DNA from: Hyphomicrobiales bacterium
GTDB lineage: Bacteria > Pseudomonadota > Alphaproteobacteria > Rhizobiales > Rhizobiaceae
Assembly: GCA_900471605.1 (NCBI GenBank)
Contig: UCEY01000004.1
Span: 16,434-80,433, forward strand
Length of the DNA stretch: 64,000 bases
Reading direction: 5' to 3'
The first letter of the stretch is position 1. Each line of letters starts with the position of its first letter. This document shows, in pieces, positions 34,739 through 43,677 of the stretch. Under the pieces are notes generated by a model. It made no database searches. It was not told where the DNA came from and saw only the letters and a list, made by a program, of their open reading frames with translations. Position numbers and translations under genes: made by a program.

Positions 34739-36400
34739 TCACATATTGGGATAAACCGGCCCCTCGCCGCCCTGCGGGGGGACCCAGTTGATGTTCTGGT
34801 TGGGGTCCTTGATGTCGCAGGTCTTGCAGTGGACGCAGTTCTGAGCGTTGATGACGTAGACCTCCTGCCCGTCCTTTTCCACCCATTCGTAGACCCCGGC
34901 GGGACAGTAGCGGGTCGACGGGCCGGCAAAGACCTCCAGCTCGGACTTCCTCTGCAGGTCCATGTTCTTGACGTGCAAATGCACCGGCTGGTCTTCCTCG
35001 TGGTTGGTGTTCGACAGGAAGACCGAGGACAGACGGTCGAAGGTCAGCACGCCGTCCGGCTTCGGATAGTCTATCTTCTTATGCTTTTCAGCGGGTTCCA
35101 GCGACAGGGCATCGGTCTTGCCGTGCTTCAGCGTGAACGGCGAGCCGCCGAACAGCTGGTTGATCCACATGTCCAGCCCGCCGAGCCCGATACCGATCAG
35201 GGTTCCGAACTTCGACCAGAGCGGCTTGACGTTGCGGACCCGCTTCAGGTCCTTGCCGATCGCGGTGGCGCGCCATTCGTTCTCGATCTCGACCGGTTCG
35301 TCATTGGCGCGGCCGGCGGCAATCGCCGCGGCGATCTTGTCGGCGGCCAGCATGCCGGAGAGAACTGCGTTGTGGCTGCCCTTGATGCGCGGCACGTTGA
35401 CGAAACCGGCCGAACAGCCGATCAGCGCTCCACCCGGGAAGGACAGTTTTGGAACAGACTGGTACCCGCCTTCTGTGATGGCGCGGGCGCCATAGGACAG
35501 GCGCTTGCCGCCTTCGAACGTGCCCCGGATTGCCGGATGCGTCTTGAACCGCTGGAATTCCTCGAAGGGGTAGAGATAGGGGTTCTTGTAGTTCAGGTGC
35601 ATCACGAAGCCGACGGCGACGAGATTGTCTTCCAGGTGATAGAGGAAGGAACCGCCGCCGGTGTTCATATTCAGCGGCCAGCCGAAGGAGTGCTGCACGA
35701 GACCCGGCTTGTGATGCTCCGGCTTGACCTGCCAGAGTTCCTTCAGGCCGATACCGAACTTCTGGGGCTCGCGGCCTTCATCGAGCCTGAACTTCGCGAT
35801 CAGCTGCTTGGCGAGCGAACCGCGCACGCCCTCGCCGATCAGCACGTATTTGCCATGCAGCTCCATGCCGCGGGTGAAGGCCGGGCCGGGTTCGCCGTTG
35901 CGCTCGATGCCCATGTCGCCGGTCGCCACCCCCTTGACCGAGCCGTCCTCGTTGTAGAGCACTTCGGTGGCGGCAAAGCCGGGATAGATCTCTACGCCCA
36001 AACCTTCCGCCTTTTCGGCGAGCCAGCGACAGACGTTTCCGAGCGAGACGATGTAATTGCCGTGATTGTTCATCAGCGGCGGCATCAAAAAGTTCGGCAG
36101 GCGGATCGAGCCGGCAGGTCCTAGGAACAGGAAATGGTCGTCGGTGACTTCGGTCTTGAACGGGTGGCCGTCCTCCTCGCGCCAGCCGGGCAGAAGCGCA
36201 TCGATGCCGGCCGGATCGACGACGGCGCCGGACAGGATATGCGCACCGACTTCCGAACCCTTTTCGAGCACGACGACCGTCAGGTCCGGATTGACCTGCT
36301 TCAGCCGGATCGCAGCCGACAGGCCGGCTGGCCCAGCGCCGACGATCACAACGTCGAATTCCATCGCCTCCCGTTCGGGAAAATTCATATCATCGGTCAT
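34739..36400 (-). CDS. electron transfer flavoprotein-ubiquinone oxidoreductase
   Basis: 553-aa membrane-associated flavoprotein that moves electrons from reduced ETF to ubiquinone. N-terminal FAD site GAGPAGLSAAIRLKQ near residues 22-36, a long substrate/quinone domain with PAGSIRLPNFLMPP, and the C-terminal 4Fe-4S segment with one Cys in CPAGVYEW and three in CVHCKTC. Length matches the family. It is the electron outlet for the acyl-CoA dehydrogenases here, but no etfA/etfB genes are in the window. The gene lies 120 bp below the OYE gene and 38 bp above the TIM-barrel gene. Confidence 0.96.
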   Translation of the reverse strand: MTDDMNFPEREAMEFDVVIVGAGPAGLSAAIRLKQVNPDLTVVVLEKGSEVGAHILSGAVVDPAGIDALLPGWREEDGHPFKTEVTDDHFLFLGPAGSIRLPNFLMPPLMNNHGNYIVSLGNVCRWLAEKAEGLGVEIYPGFAATEVLYNEDGSVKGVATGDMGIERNGEPGPAFTRGMELHGKYVLIGEGVRGSLAKQLIAKFRLDEGREPQKFGIGLKELWQVKPEHHKPGLVQHSFGWPLNMNTGGGSFLYHLEDNLVAVGFVMHLNYKNPYLYPFEEFQRFKTHPAIRGTFEGGKRLSYGARAITEGGYQSVPKLSFPGGALIGCSAGFVNVPRIKGSHNAVLSGMLAADKIAAAIAAGRANDEPVEIENEWRATAIGKDLKRVRNVKPLWSKFGTLIGIGLGGLDMWINQLFGGSPFTLKHGKTDALSLEPAEKHKKIDYPKPDGVLTFDRLSSVFLSNTNHEEDQPVHLHVKNMDLQRKSELEVFAGPSTRYCPAGVYEWVEKDGQEVYVINAQNCVHCKTCDIKDPNQNINWVPPQGGEGPVYPNM

Positions 36401-36520
36401 TCATCTCTGCCGCTAATTGACGTTCGGCCGTGATTAGCCTCTTGAGCCGGACAAGCGTAGTCATCCGGCTCTAAACAACACATCGCTGCGATTTACGCGG
36501 CCGCGGAAACAGCGTCCCGC

Positions 36521-37735
36521 TCACTTTGCAGGCATGTAACGATCCATAGGCGTTTCGCCGTTGTCGCGCAGTTTACGCAGCAACGGCGCGCGCTTGTCGA
36601 GCCACCAGCCGGACTCCTGATGCCAAGCATCGAAGTTTTCGCCCTCGATCTCGGCCTGCGCATGATGGGCCCAGTTGGGGTCGTCCTGAAACTCGCGGCC
36701 GATGGCGATGATGTCGGCCTCGCCGGCCTGAAGGATGGCCTCAGCCTGTTGCCCCTCGACGATCAGTCCTACCGTCGCGACCAGGCCACCCGTTTCCTTG
36801 CGAAGATATGCCGAATAGGGCGTATGGAAACCGAAGCCGCGGCGAATGCGGACGTCGCGCGAGCGATCGGCGATCGCGCCGCCCGAGGAGCAGTCGATGA
36901 CATCGACGCCCCGCTTGAGGAGTTCCCGGCAAAATATCGCCGAATCCTCCAACGCCCAGCCACCCTCGATGCCGTCCAGCGTCGACAGGCGATAGAATAT
37001 CGCCTTTCCTTCCGGCCAGACGGAGCGGACGGCATCGACCACTTGCAGTGGAAAACGCATGCGATTTTCCAGAGATCCGCCGTAGCCATCGGTACGCAGG
37101 TTGGAGATCGGCGTCAGAAAGGAATGCAGCAGATAGCCGTGGGCGCCGTGGAAATCGATGATTTCGAAGCCCGCCTCGTCGGCCCGTCGCGCGGCTTCCC
37201 GGTAGGAAACGACGATCTCCCCGATCTCCGCCTCGCTCAGTTCCCGCGGCGTCTGCCAACCTTCTCCCGCCGGGATGGCGCTCGGCGCGACCACCGGCCA
37301 GGGGGGGTCGTCGCGGGCCCGGTCAGCGTCCGTCAGCGGGCCGTTGCCATGCCAGGGTGCCTGGGTGCTGGCCTTGCGCCCGGCATGGCCGAGTTGGATG
37401 CCCGGCACGGCGCCATAGCGGCGGAGAAACGCCGTGATCTTTCTCATCGGTTCGACCTGATCGTCCCGCCACAGGCCGAGATCGCCGCGGGAAATTCGCC
37501 CGCACTCCTCGACCGCCGTCGCCTCGGCGATGACCATGCCGGCGCCGCCGAGCGCATAGCGTCCCAGATGGACGAGATGATAATCGTTGGCGAGGCCGTG
37601 CTCGGCCGCATACTGGCACATGGGCGAGACCATTATGCGATTGCGGCTCGTAAAGCCGCGGATCGTCAGGGGCGAGAAGAGAAGCGATTTCTGCACGGGT
37701 CGGTTCATCCTTGTTGTCACGTTCCTCGCGATCAT
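36521..37735 (-). CDS. NADH:flavin oxidoreductase, old yellow enzyme family (YqjM-like)
   Basis: 404-aa FMN-dependent ene-reductase. SPMCQYAAEHG near residue 37-47 has the Cys that tunes flavin in the YqjM class; QLGHAGRK, FHGAHGYLLHSFL with the active-site His pair and GYGGSLENRMRFP are diagnostic. It would reduce an activated C=C bond. The ATG at 37733-37735 overlaps the epimerase stop as ATGA; an internal ATG at 37706-37708 is an alternative. Last gene of the group beginning at the broken Bug gene. Confidence 0.92.
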   Translation of the reverse strand: MIARNVTTRMNRPVQKSLLFSPLTIRGFTSRNRIMVSPMCQYAAEHGLANDYHLVHLGRYALGGAGMVIAEATAVEECGRISRGDLGLWRDDQVEPMRKITAFLRRYGAVPGIQLGHAGRKASTQAPWHGNGPLTDADRARDDPPWPVVAPSAIPAGEGWQTPRELSEAEIGEIVVSYREAARRADEAGFEIIDFHGAHGYLLHSFLTPISNLRTDGYGGSLENRMRFPLQVVDAVRSVWPEGKAIFYRLSTLDGIEGGWALEDSAIFCRELLKRGVDVIDCSSGGAIADRSRDVRIRRGFGFHTPYSAYLRKETGGLVATVGLIVEGQQAEAILQAGEADIIAIGREFQDDPNWAHHAQAEIEGENFDAWHQESGWWLDKRAPLLRKLRDNGETPMDRYMPAK

Positions 37736-38730
37736 GCAGCAGCGGGGTCGCTGCTGGTGAGCTTTTCAACGGAACGCGCCCAATTTATCGTCCTTGTTAT
37801 GGCTTCGGCCCGGGGCGTCGGCGCCCAGCCAAGCGCCTCGGTCGTTGCCGAGCAATCGATATAGGGCCGGGCATATTTGCGCAGCGCGAACTGCCGCATC
37901 GTCCCGATGTTCGGGGCATTTGGATCGTTGGGATTGATTTCGCGGACGCGGTGCGGCGAGCCGGCGAGTTCCGCGCCTTGATTGCAGAACGCGGCGAGGC
38001 TGGATACGTCCGAATCCCCGCCCATGGCGAGGTAGCGCCGGCCGATCTCGCCTTTTTCCAATGCCCGGACACAAATCTGCGCAAGGTCCTGCACGAAAGT
38101 CCAGAACATCGGATAGGTAAGAAACGTGTCGATCTCTCCCCTTATGCCGCGAAGCAGGACCGAGGTGAAAGAGGTGGGATCAAGAGAGCGCTCGACGAGA
38201 ATGCCGGGTCCGTAGATTGCTCCGGGCGTCACGAAGCATATGTTCTGACCGGTCGCTGCACGGTAGAGTCCACCGTAATAGGCTGCGCGCTTCGAGCGGA
38301 CATAGTGCGAATTGACCTCCTCGATGAGGATCACTGGTGAGCGCTCCCTATGGGTGAAGGACGGGTCCAGGATCGAGTGGGTGTCGATCACCACGGTTTT
38401 CTGGACGCCCGCCTTCCTCGCCGCGTCGAGGACATTGAGTGTACCCTGGTGGTTCACCGCCCAGAAATCGTCAGCGCCGAAGGAAGACCAAGTGCCGCCG
38501 AGCGCGGCGGCGGCGTGGATGACGCCGTTTGCACCAGCCATGGCAAGGTCGAGCGAGAGGGGATCGGTAATATCGCCGGTCACCACCTCGATGCCTTTTT
38601 CGACAAGCGGCTCGGTGCCTTCGGTCCGGCGGACCAGCGCGCGGACGCTATAACCTTTTTCGCGAAGAAGGACCGCGATGTTGGAGCCGGCAAGGCCGGT
38701 GCCTCCTGTCACGAGGATCGTCTGGCTCAT
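37732..38730 (-). CDS. NAD-dependent epimerase/dehydratase family protein (extended SDR)
   Basis: 332-aa extended SDR. TGGTGLAG near residues 8-15 binds NAD(P), GDITDP near 52 is the adenine-ring motif, and Tyr/Lys are in HYVRSK near 143-148. It resembles 3-beta-hydroxysteroid-dehydrogenase/dihydroflavonol-reductase-like proteins rather than sugar epimerases, but substrate is open. AAGGAA precedes the ATG; the stop overlaps the OYE start. Confidence 0.88.
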   Translation of the reverse strand: MSQTILVTGGTGLAGSNIAVLLREKGYSVRALVRRTEGTEPLVEKGIEVVTGDITDPLSLDLAMAGANGVIHAAAALGGTWSSFGADDFWAVNHQGTLNVLDAARKAGVQKTVVIDTHSILDPSFTHRERSPVILIEEVNSHYVRSKRAAYYGGLYRAATGQNICFVTPGAIYGPGILVERSLDPTSFTSVLLRGIRGEIDTFLTYPMFWTFVQDLAQICVRALEKGEIGRRYLAMGGDSDVSSLAAFCNQGAELAGSPHRVREINPNDPNAPNIGTMRQFALRKYARPYIDCSATTEALGWAPTPRAEAITRTINWARSVEKLTSSDPAAA

Positions 38731-38762
38731 AATGGGTTCCTTTCTTGTTGTACGGTCTAGGC

Positions 38763-39245
38763 TCAGCCACGGACGCCGCGGCCCAGGATGTCGCGTGGGT
38801 CGGACGTACCGTCCAGCGGCCGGTTCAGCCTGTGCTTCACGCGCCAGCCATCGGACGTGCGGACGAGTTCCCAGCGGTTGGCGCTGGCGCGCTCCACCTT
38901 CCAGTGATCGCCGTTCTTCGTGTAGACCCGTGTGTGGTTCGTCGCGACGGCCGTGTCGCCATCAATCACCAGATGCGGCAGGCTGCCGACATGGGCGCAA
39001 CCTTTTGCGACATAGCCCCGGTGAAGGTCTCCGTTGACGAGGTCGCCGATCTCCGCGGCTCCCCGCATGGGGGTCGAGCCGCCGGCGTCATAGACCCCGT
39101 CTTCGGTCCAAAGGGACCCTACCGCCTCCTGCGAGAGGCTGTCCACGGACGGTCCATAGGTCGCCACAAGCTGGTAGATCGCCAATTGGTCTTCCAGTTT
39201 TCGTAGTCGCGATTCGAGCGTCTCGATCGTCGTCTGCTCTGACAT
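38763..39245 (-). CDS. NTF2-like (SnoaL-fold) protein
   Basis: 160-aa cystatin-like alpha+beta barrel protein. A predicted N-terminal coiled helix (ETLESRLRKLEDQLAIYQLVATYG) is followed by the SLWTEDGVYD strand and the GDTAVATNHTRVY/KVERASANRWELVR strands typical of SnoaL-like hydratases, isomerases and dehydratases. GGGAGA lies before the ATG. It starts 13 bp after the end of the broken Bug gene and precedes the epimerase. Catalytic role likely but unassigned. Confidence 0.82.
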   Translation of the reverse strand: MSEQTTIETLESRLRKLEDQLAIYQLVATYGPSVDSLSQEAVGSLWTEDGVYDAGGSTPMRGAAEIGDLVNGDLHRGYVAKGCAHVGSLPHLVIDGDTAVATNHTRVYTKNGDHWKVERASANRWELVRTSDGWRVKHRLNRPLDGTSDPRDILGRGVRG

Positions 39246-39258
39246 TATGGTCTCCCTT

Positions 39259-40229
39259 TTATTGAACGGCCGCGCCGGAGGCTTCCACGATGGGCTTCCA
39301 GCGGGCGTTCTCGCTCTTGAAGAATGTGTCGAAACTGGTGGCGTCGGCATAATCCACCACACTGCCAAGTCCGACGACGCGCTCGATCACCTCCGGCTGG
39401 CCTAGCGCCCTGGCGATCTCGGCAGACATGCGATCGATGATATGCCGAGGCGTTCCCTTCGGAGCGACGAGGCCGAACCAGGAAGTCACGTCATAGTCCG
39501 GAATGCCTGCCTCCATCATCGTCGGCACGTCGGGCAATTGCTCGGAACGCTTCGAGGAGGAGACGGCCAGCGCCTTTACTGCGCCGCTCCTGATATGCGG
39601 GATGACGGTTATCAGGTTATCGAACGAGGACTGCACCTCGCCCGTCAGCGTTGCCTGCACCGATTCGCTGTTGGACTTGTAGATGATCGGCGCCAGTTCG
39701 ATGCCCGCGTTCCTGGTAAAGAGACGGTCGCCATGTGGAAGGACGAGCCGCCGGCACCGATGCCGATGTTCATCTTGCCGGGCTGCGCCTTTGCGAGTGC
39801 GACGAATTCCGCGACCGTAGAGGCAGGGACAGCTTTGCCGACAAAAAGCACGTTCTGACCGGTGGTCAGCTTGGCGACGCCCGAGAAATCCCGGACGGGA
39901 TCATATTTCGCATCCTTGTACAGCCGCGGCGCAATTGCGAGCGGCGCGACGCTGGCCAGGAAAAACGTGTTGCCGTCTGCAGGCTGCTGGGCCGCGTGGG
40001 TCGCCGCCAGCGTCGTTCCCGCGCCTGGCTTGAATTCCGGAACGATTGGCACGCCGAGCGCCTTCGATACCGGATCGAAAATGGCGCGGATCAGGAAATC
40101 GCTGCTCGAACCTGCCGCACCAGCCGCCACGATCGTGATCGGCTTGACCGGCCATGATGTCTCGGCGGCGGCGCTCCCCGCCCATAATCCCAAAAGAAGA
40201 CCACCTGCTACAACCAACAATCCACGCAT
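39259..40229 (-). pseudogene. Bug/TctC substrate-binding protein gene, frameshifted
   Basis: The N-terminal half (signal peptide MRGLLVVAGGLLLGLWAGS, then SWPVKPITIVAAGAAGS to GAGGSSFHMATV) reads from the ATG at 40227-40229, and the C-terminal half (QATLTGEVQSSFDN to WKPIVEASGAAVQ) reads in another frame to 39259. The break is near 39715-39730, where one missing base after ACCGT restores a normal Bug sequence of about 323 aa. Either a real mutation or a sequencing error. GGGAGGG precedes the start. It lies directly below a 42-bp palindrome and the LacI gene, so it looks like the TctC partner of the nearby TctBA genes. Confidence 0.82.
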
Positions 40230-40248
40230 GACACCCTCCCAAGTGCGT

Positions 40249-40290
40249 AATGGACTTATTTGCGAAATCGATTTCGCAAATAAGTCCATT
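40249..40290. promoter_or_regulatory. 42-bp perfect palindrome, LacI-type operator candidate
   Basis: The two 21-bp arms are exactly complementary with no spacer; the axis lies between 40269 and 40270. The core GCGAAATCGATTTCGC has the central CG and A/T flanks typical of LacI-family operators. It begins 20 bp upstream of the broken Bug gene's ATG and 84 bp after the LacI gene stop, so the adjacent regulator is the natural ligand. At 42 bp it is much longer than the usual 14-20 bp operator and could also form a strong hairpin in RNA. Confidence 0.7.
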
Positions 40291-40374
40291 TACCTTGCGG
40301 CTGGCAACCCCGACGGATGTTCCACTTACGGAGACCACATATGTGTTGTTTCCAAGCCGGACGTCCGGATGCTG

Positions 40375-41424
40375 TCAGATCGCCGAGGTGGATCCGCGCA
40401 CCATCAGCCTCGGCTGCAGGATCGCGACGTCACCTTCCGAGGCGGCGCCGTCGATCGCGTTCAGCAGGAGATGGGCTGCGTGGTTGCCGAGGCCTTCGAA
40501 ATCCAGTCTGACGGTCGTCAGCGACGGATTGATGAGGTCCATGTTGGGAATGTCGTCGAAACCGGTCACTGAGATTTCGGCCGGACAGGCGACCCCGCAC
40601 TCGCGGAAGACATCAAGGCAACCGAGGGCCAGAAGATCATGGGCTGCGAGAATAGCGGTCGGGCGATGCGATCCGAGCAGGCGCACGCAGGCCGCACGCC
40701 CCGCCTCGCGTGTATAGGCCGCAGCGATCTCCACTGGCGTCTCCTCTTGTCGCAAGCCGGCTGAGGCCATGATCTCCAAGAAGGCCGCGTGGCGGGATCG
40801 TCCTGTCGACAGAGCCTGCGGCCCTGCAATATGGGCGATCCGCCGATGGCCCAGAGACAGGAGATGGTCCGCCAGCAGCGCAACGCCGCTGCGCTCATCG
40901 TGGATGACAGCGGAAAGGCCCGGGCGCCGCTCCAGTCCGAACATCAGCACCGTAGGCACCGATGCCCTTGCGCAGGCATCGAGGACGATATCGGGCGTGG
41001 CTGAGCTCGCAAGGATCATGCCGTCGAGCTGTCTGTCAAGAAGCCGGTTGACGTCTTCAACGAGACTGGGGGAGCCCGGTTCGACATGGGCGAGAACCGA
41101 AATGAAGCCGAGCGGCGCCAGCACCTTCTCGATCGCGAGCAACGCCATCGGGATCGTTGGGTTGGAAATGTCGGTGACGATGATGCCGACGGCGAAGGAA
41201 CGGCTGGTGCGCAGGCTTGCTGCCAGCAGGTTCGGTCGATAACCCAGCGTTCTCGCCGCGTCCAACACCCGATCGACCGTTACGGGCGGAATTCGACCGG
41301 TTTCTGACGATGCCGAAAGGACCTTCGAAACCGTCGATGCGTGGACGCCCGAAAGCGCGGCGACGTCACGAAGTGTAACGCGACCCTTGCGCGGGAACTG
41401 TTCGGCGGCGTCCGGGATAGGCAT
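40375..41424 (-). CDS. LacI-family transcriptional regulator
   Basis: 349-aa repressor. HTH VTLRDVAALSGVHASTVSKVL near residues 17-37, hinge helix with LGYRPNLLAASLR, and a periplasmic-binding-protein-like effector domain (VGIIVTDISNPT, DGMILASSA, ILAAHDLLALG, VTGFDDIPN). The ATG at 41422-41424 gives the standard length; longer frames upstream are unlikely. It sits between TctA and the Bug gene; a 42-bp palindrome with a LacI-like core lies downstream. Sensor of the imported acid is inference. Confidence 0.93.
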   Translation of the reverse strand: MPIPDAAEQFPRKGRVTLRDVAALSGVHASTVSKVLSASSETGRIPPVTVDRVLDAARTLGYRPNLLAASLRTSRSFAVGIIVTDISNPTIPMALLAIEKVLAPLGFISVLAHVEPGSPSLVEDVNRLLDRQLDGMILASSATPDIVLDACARASVPTVLMFGLERRPGLSAVIHDERSGVALLADHLLSLGHRRIAHIAGPQALSTGRSRHAAFLEIMASAGLRQEETPVEIAAAYTREAGRAACVRLLGSHRPTAILAAHDLLALGCLDVFRECGVACPAEISVTGFDDIPNMDLINPSLTTVRLDFEGLGNHAAHLLLNAIDGAASEGDVAILQPRLMVRGSTSAI

Positions 41425-41523
41425 CGTCAACGATCCTGAATACGCCGAAACGATCGACGCTCTGCCCCGTATTACGATCGCTTTCCAGCCGGCGCAACCT
41501 CGCGGCGCGCCGGCCTGAAACAA

Positions 41524-43026
41524 TCATTCCTGGAACGCGTCTTCTCGATTCGAGCGAAAGGCGGGCATCACCATCAGCAGGACCAGGAGAGCGCTGACGC
41601 CTAGGAGAACCGCGCTGATGGGGCGCTGGAGGAAGATCATGGGATCACCGCGCGACAGCAGCATGGCGCGCCTGAGATTTTCCTCCATCAACGGGCCGAG
41701 CACGAAGCCGAGCGCCAGCGGCGCGGGTTCGCAGCCGAGCCGGATGAAGAGATAACCGACGATCCCGAAGGCACCGGCAAGCATCACGTCGAACGTGCTG
41801 TTGTTGACGCTGAAGACGCCGACGCAGCAAAACAGGATGATGGCCGGGAACAGCACCCGGTAGGGGATCGAAAGCAGCTTGATCCAGACGCCGATCAACG
41901 GAAGGTTGATGATGACGAGCATCAGGTTGCCCACCCACATGCTGCAGATCATTCCCCAGGCGAGCGTCGGGCGCTCGGTCATGACCTGCGGGCCGGGCAC
42001 GATGCCCTGCATCATCATCGCGCCGATCATCATCGCCATGATCACGTTCGACGGGATGCCAAGCGTCAGCATCGGGATGAAGGATGTCTGTGCGCCGGCA
42101 TTGTTGGCCGATTCGGGACCTGCCACGCCCTCGATTGCGCCGCGGCCGAAACGTTCCGGCGTCTTCGACATCTTCTTCTCGACTGTATAGGACGCGAAGG
42201 AGGAGAGCAGCGCTCCACCACCCGGCAGAAGGCCGAGCACAGCGCCGATGCCGGTGCCGCGCAGGACCGCCGGCCAGGCCTGCTTGAACTCCTGCATCGT
42301 CGGCCAGAGGCCGGAAACCTTCGCGACCCCGTGCGACCTGTCGGCGCTCCGGTCGGAGAGATTGGCTATGATTTCGCCAAGACCGAAGAGACCGACGGCG
42401 ATGACCACGAAATCGATTCCGTCCGAAAGCTCCAGGTTACCGAAGGTGAACCGCGTCGCACCGGACGTCACGTCCGTTCCAACGATGCCGAGCAGAAGCC
42501 CGAGGAACACCATCCCGATGGCTTTGACGACCGACCCGTGCGCCAGGACGACCGCGCCGATGAGGCCAAGCACCATCAGCGAGAAATAGTCCGGAGCGCG
42601 GAAGGCAAGACCGACCTGTGCCAGGGCGGGGGCGAACAGCGCGATCAGGATCGTGCCGACGGTGCCGGCGAAGAACGAGCCGAGAGCGGCGATGGCAAGG
42701 GCTGAGCCCGCGCGGCCGTTGCGGGCCATCTGATAACCGTCGATGCAGGTCACGGCCGACGAACTTTCGCCCGGTAGGTTGACGAGAATGGCCGTCGTCG
42801 ATCCGCCGTACTGCGCGCCATAATAGATGCCGGCAAGCATGATGAGGGCAGATTCCGGCGGCAGGTAGAGCGTGATGGGAAGCAGCATTGCCATGGTCGC
42901 AAGCGGTCCGATGCCCGGCAGGACCCCGATCAGCGTGCCGATGATCGTTCCGATGAAACAGACGAAGAGATTGTAGGGCTGCAGTGCGACACCGAAGCCG
43001 ATAGAAAGATTGTTCAGAAGATCCAT
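41524..43026 (-). CDS. tripartite tricarboxylate transporter large permease (TctA family)
   Basis: 500-aa integral membrane protein with about 11-12 hydrophobic segments. GVLPGIGPLATMAMLLP near residue 40 and the repeated GLLPGGGALLSSF near 265 are the two conserved TctA motifs. GGAG lies 8 bp before the ATG, which is only 4 bp after the TctB stop. Works with TctB and a Bug protein in secondary uptake of a carboxylate across the inner membrane. Confidence 0.95.
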   Translation of the reverse strand: MDLLNNLSIGFGVALQPYNLFVCFIGTIIGTLIGVLPGIGPLATMAMLLPITLYLPPESALIMLAGIYYGAQYGGSTTAILVNLPGESSSAVTCIDGYQMARNGRAGSALAIAALGSFFAGTVGTILIALFAPALAQVGLAFRAPDYFSLMVLGLIGAVVLAHGSVVKAIGMVFLGLLLGIVGTDVTSGATRFTFGNLELSDGIDFVVIAVGLFGLGEIIANLSDRSADRSHGVAKVSGLWPTMQEFKQAWPAVLRGTGIGAVLGLLPGGGALLSSFASYTVEKKMSKTPERFGRGAIEGVAGPESANNAGAQTSFIPMLTLGIPSNVIMAMMIGAMMMQGIVPGPQVMTERPTLAWGMICSMWVGNLMLVIINLPLIGVWIKLLSIPYRVLFPAIILFCCVGVFSVNNSTFDVMLAGAFGIVGYLFIRLGCEPAPLALGFVLGPLMEENLRRAMLLSRGDPMIFLQRPISAVLLGVSALLVLLMVMPAFRSNREDAFQE

Positions 43027-43030
43027 AAGT

Positions 43031-43483
43031 TTATGCTCCGGGCCATAGCGGGAAATTCAGGCCAAGCCCGTAAGCGAAAACCCCGACAGAAAACACAGCA
43101 AGGAAAATCGCCGTCAGCGCCACTTCGACCGGGCGCGAATCCTTGTCGGAAAAAGAAGCGACGACAACGCTCAGGATGACGGCGATCACGAGGCCCAGCG
43201 GATAGAGAGCGAGGGAGAATACGAACATCGCGCCCGGGATGATGATCATCGGTCTCAGATTGAGACCGACCGTCTCATCTTCGCCGTCACTCACGCGGAA
43301 GCTGCGGACGAACAATACGGCCGCAACGATCAGCATCAGGATACACAGCATGCGGGGCATGTAGGCAGGCCCCATTCGGGCAGCCGTTCCCATGGCGAGC
43401 CCTGCACTCTGCCAGAGAAATACAAGTGATATGACGGCAAAAAGCATTGCCGCCCAAAAGTCGCGATAGCTTTTCAGGCGCAA
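43031..43483 (-). CDS. tripartite tricarboxylate transporter small subunit (TctB family)
   Basis: 150-aa small membrane subunit with four hydrophobic segments, beginning RLKSYRDFWAAMLFAVISLV. The start is a TTG at 43481-43483 spaced 9 bp after GGGAGG; the first ATG in frame would cut off part of the first membrane segment. Operon with TctA, and with LacI below it. Its promoter shares 194 bp with the divergent Bug gene. Confidence 0.88.
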   Translation of the reverse strand: MRLKSYRDFWAAMLFAVISLVFLWQSAGLAMGTAARMGPAYMPRMLCILMLIVAAVLFVRSFRVSDGEDETVGLNLRPMIIIPGAMFVFSLALYPLGLVIAVILSVVVASFSDKDSRPVEVALTAIFLAVFSVGVFAYGLGLNFPLWPGA

Positions 43484-43523
43484 CGGCTGATCCTCCCATT
43501 AAACGCTTCAGTCCGATCGGGCT

Positions 43524-43535
43524 ATATGGCCATAT
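43524..43535. promoter_or_regulatory. 12-bp palindrome in TctB/Bug divergent promoter
   Basis: ATATGGCCATAT is a perfect palindrome, with flanking GGCT and AGCC that nearly extend it. It lies 41 bp upstream of TctB and 143 bp upstream of the Bug gene. Candidate operator; weaker evidence than the 42-bp palindrome. Confidence 0.35.
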
Positions 43536-43677
43536 TGAGCCATGGACAGTCAGAAAGCGAGAAGAGCGATACCGGCGGCGGTTTCGCCCACATATGTAAT
43601 GGAGTGACGAAGAAGGTTGCCAAGACGCCGAGGGCGTCGAACATGGGCATCCAAAGACAATACCCGGAGGAGAAATC

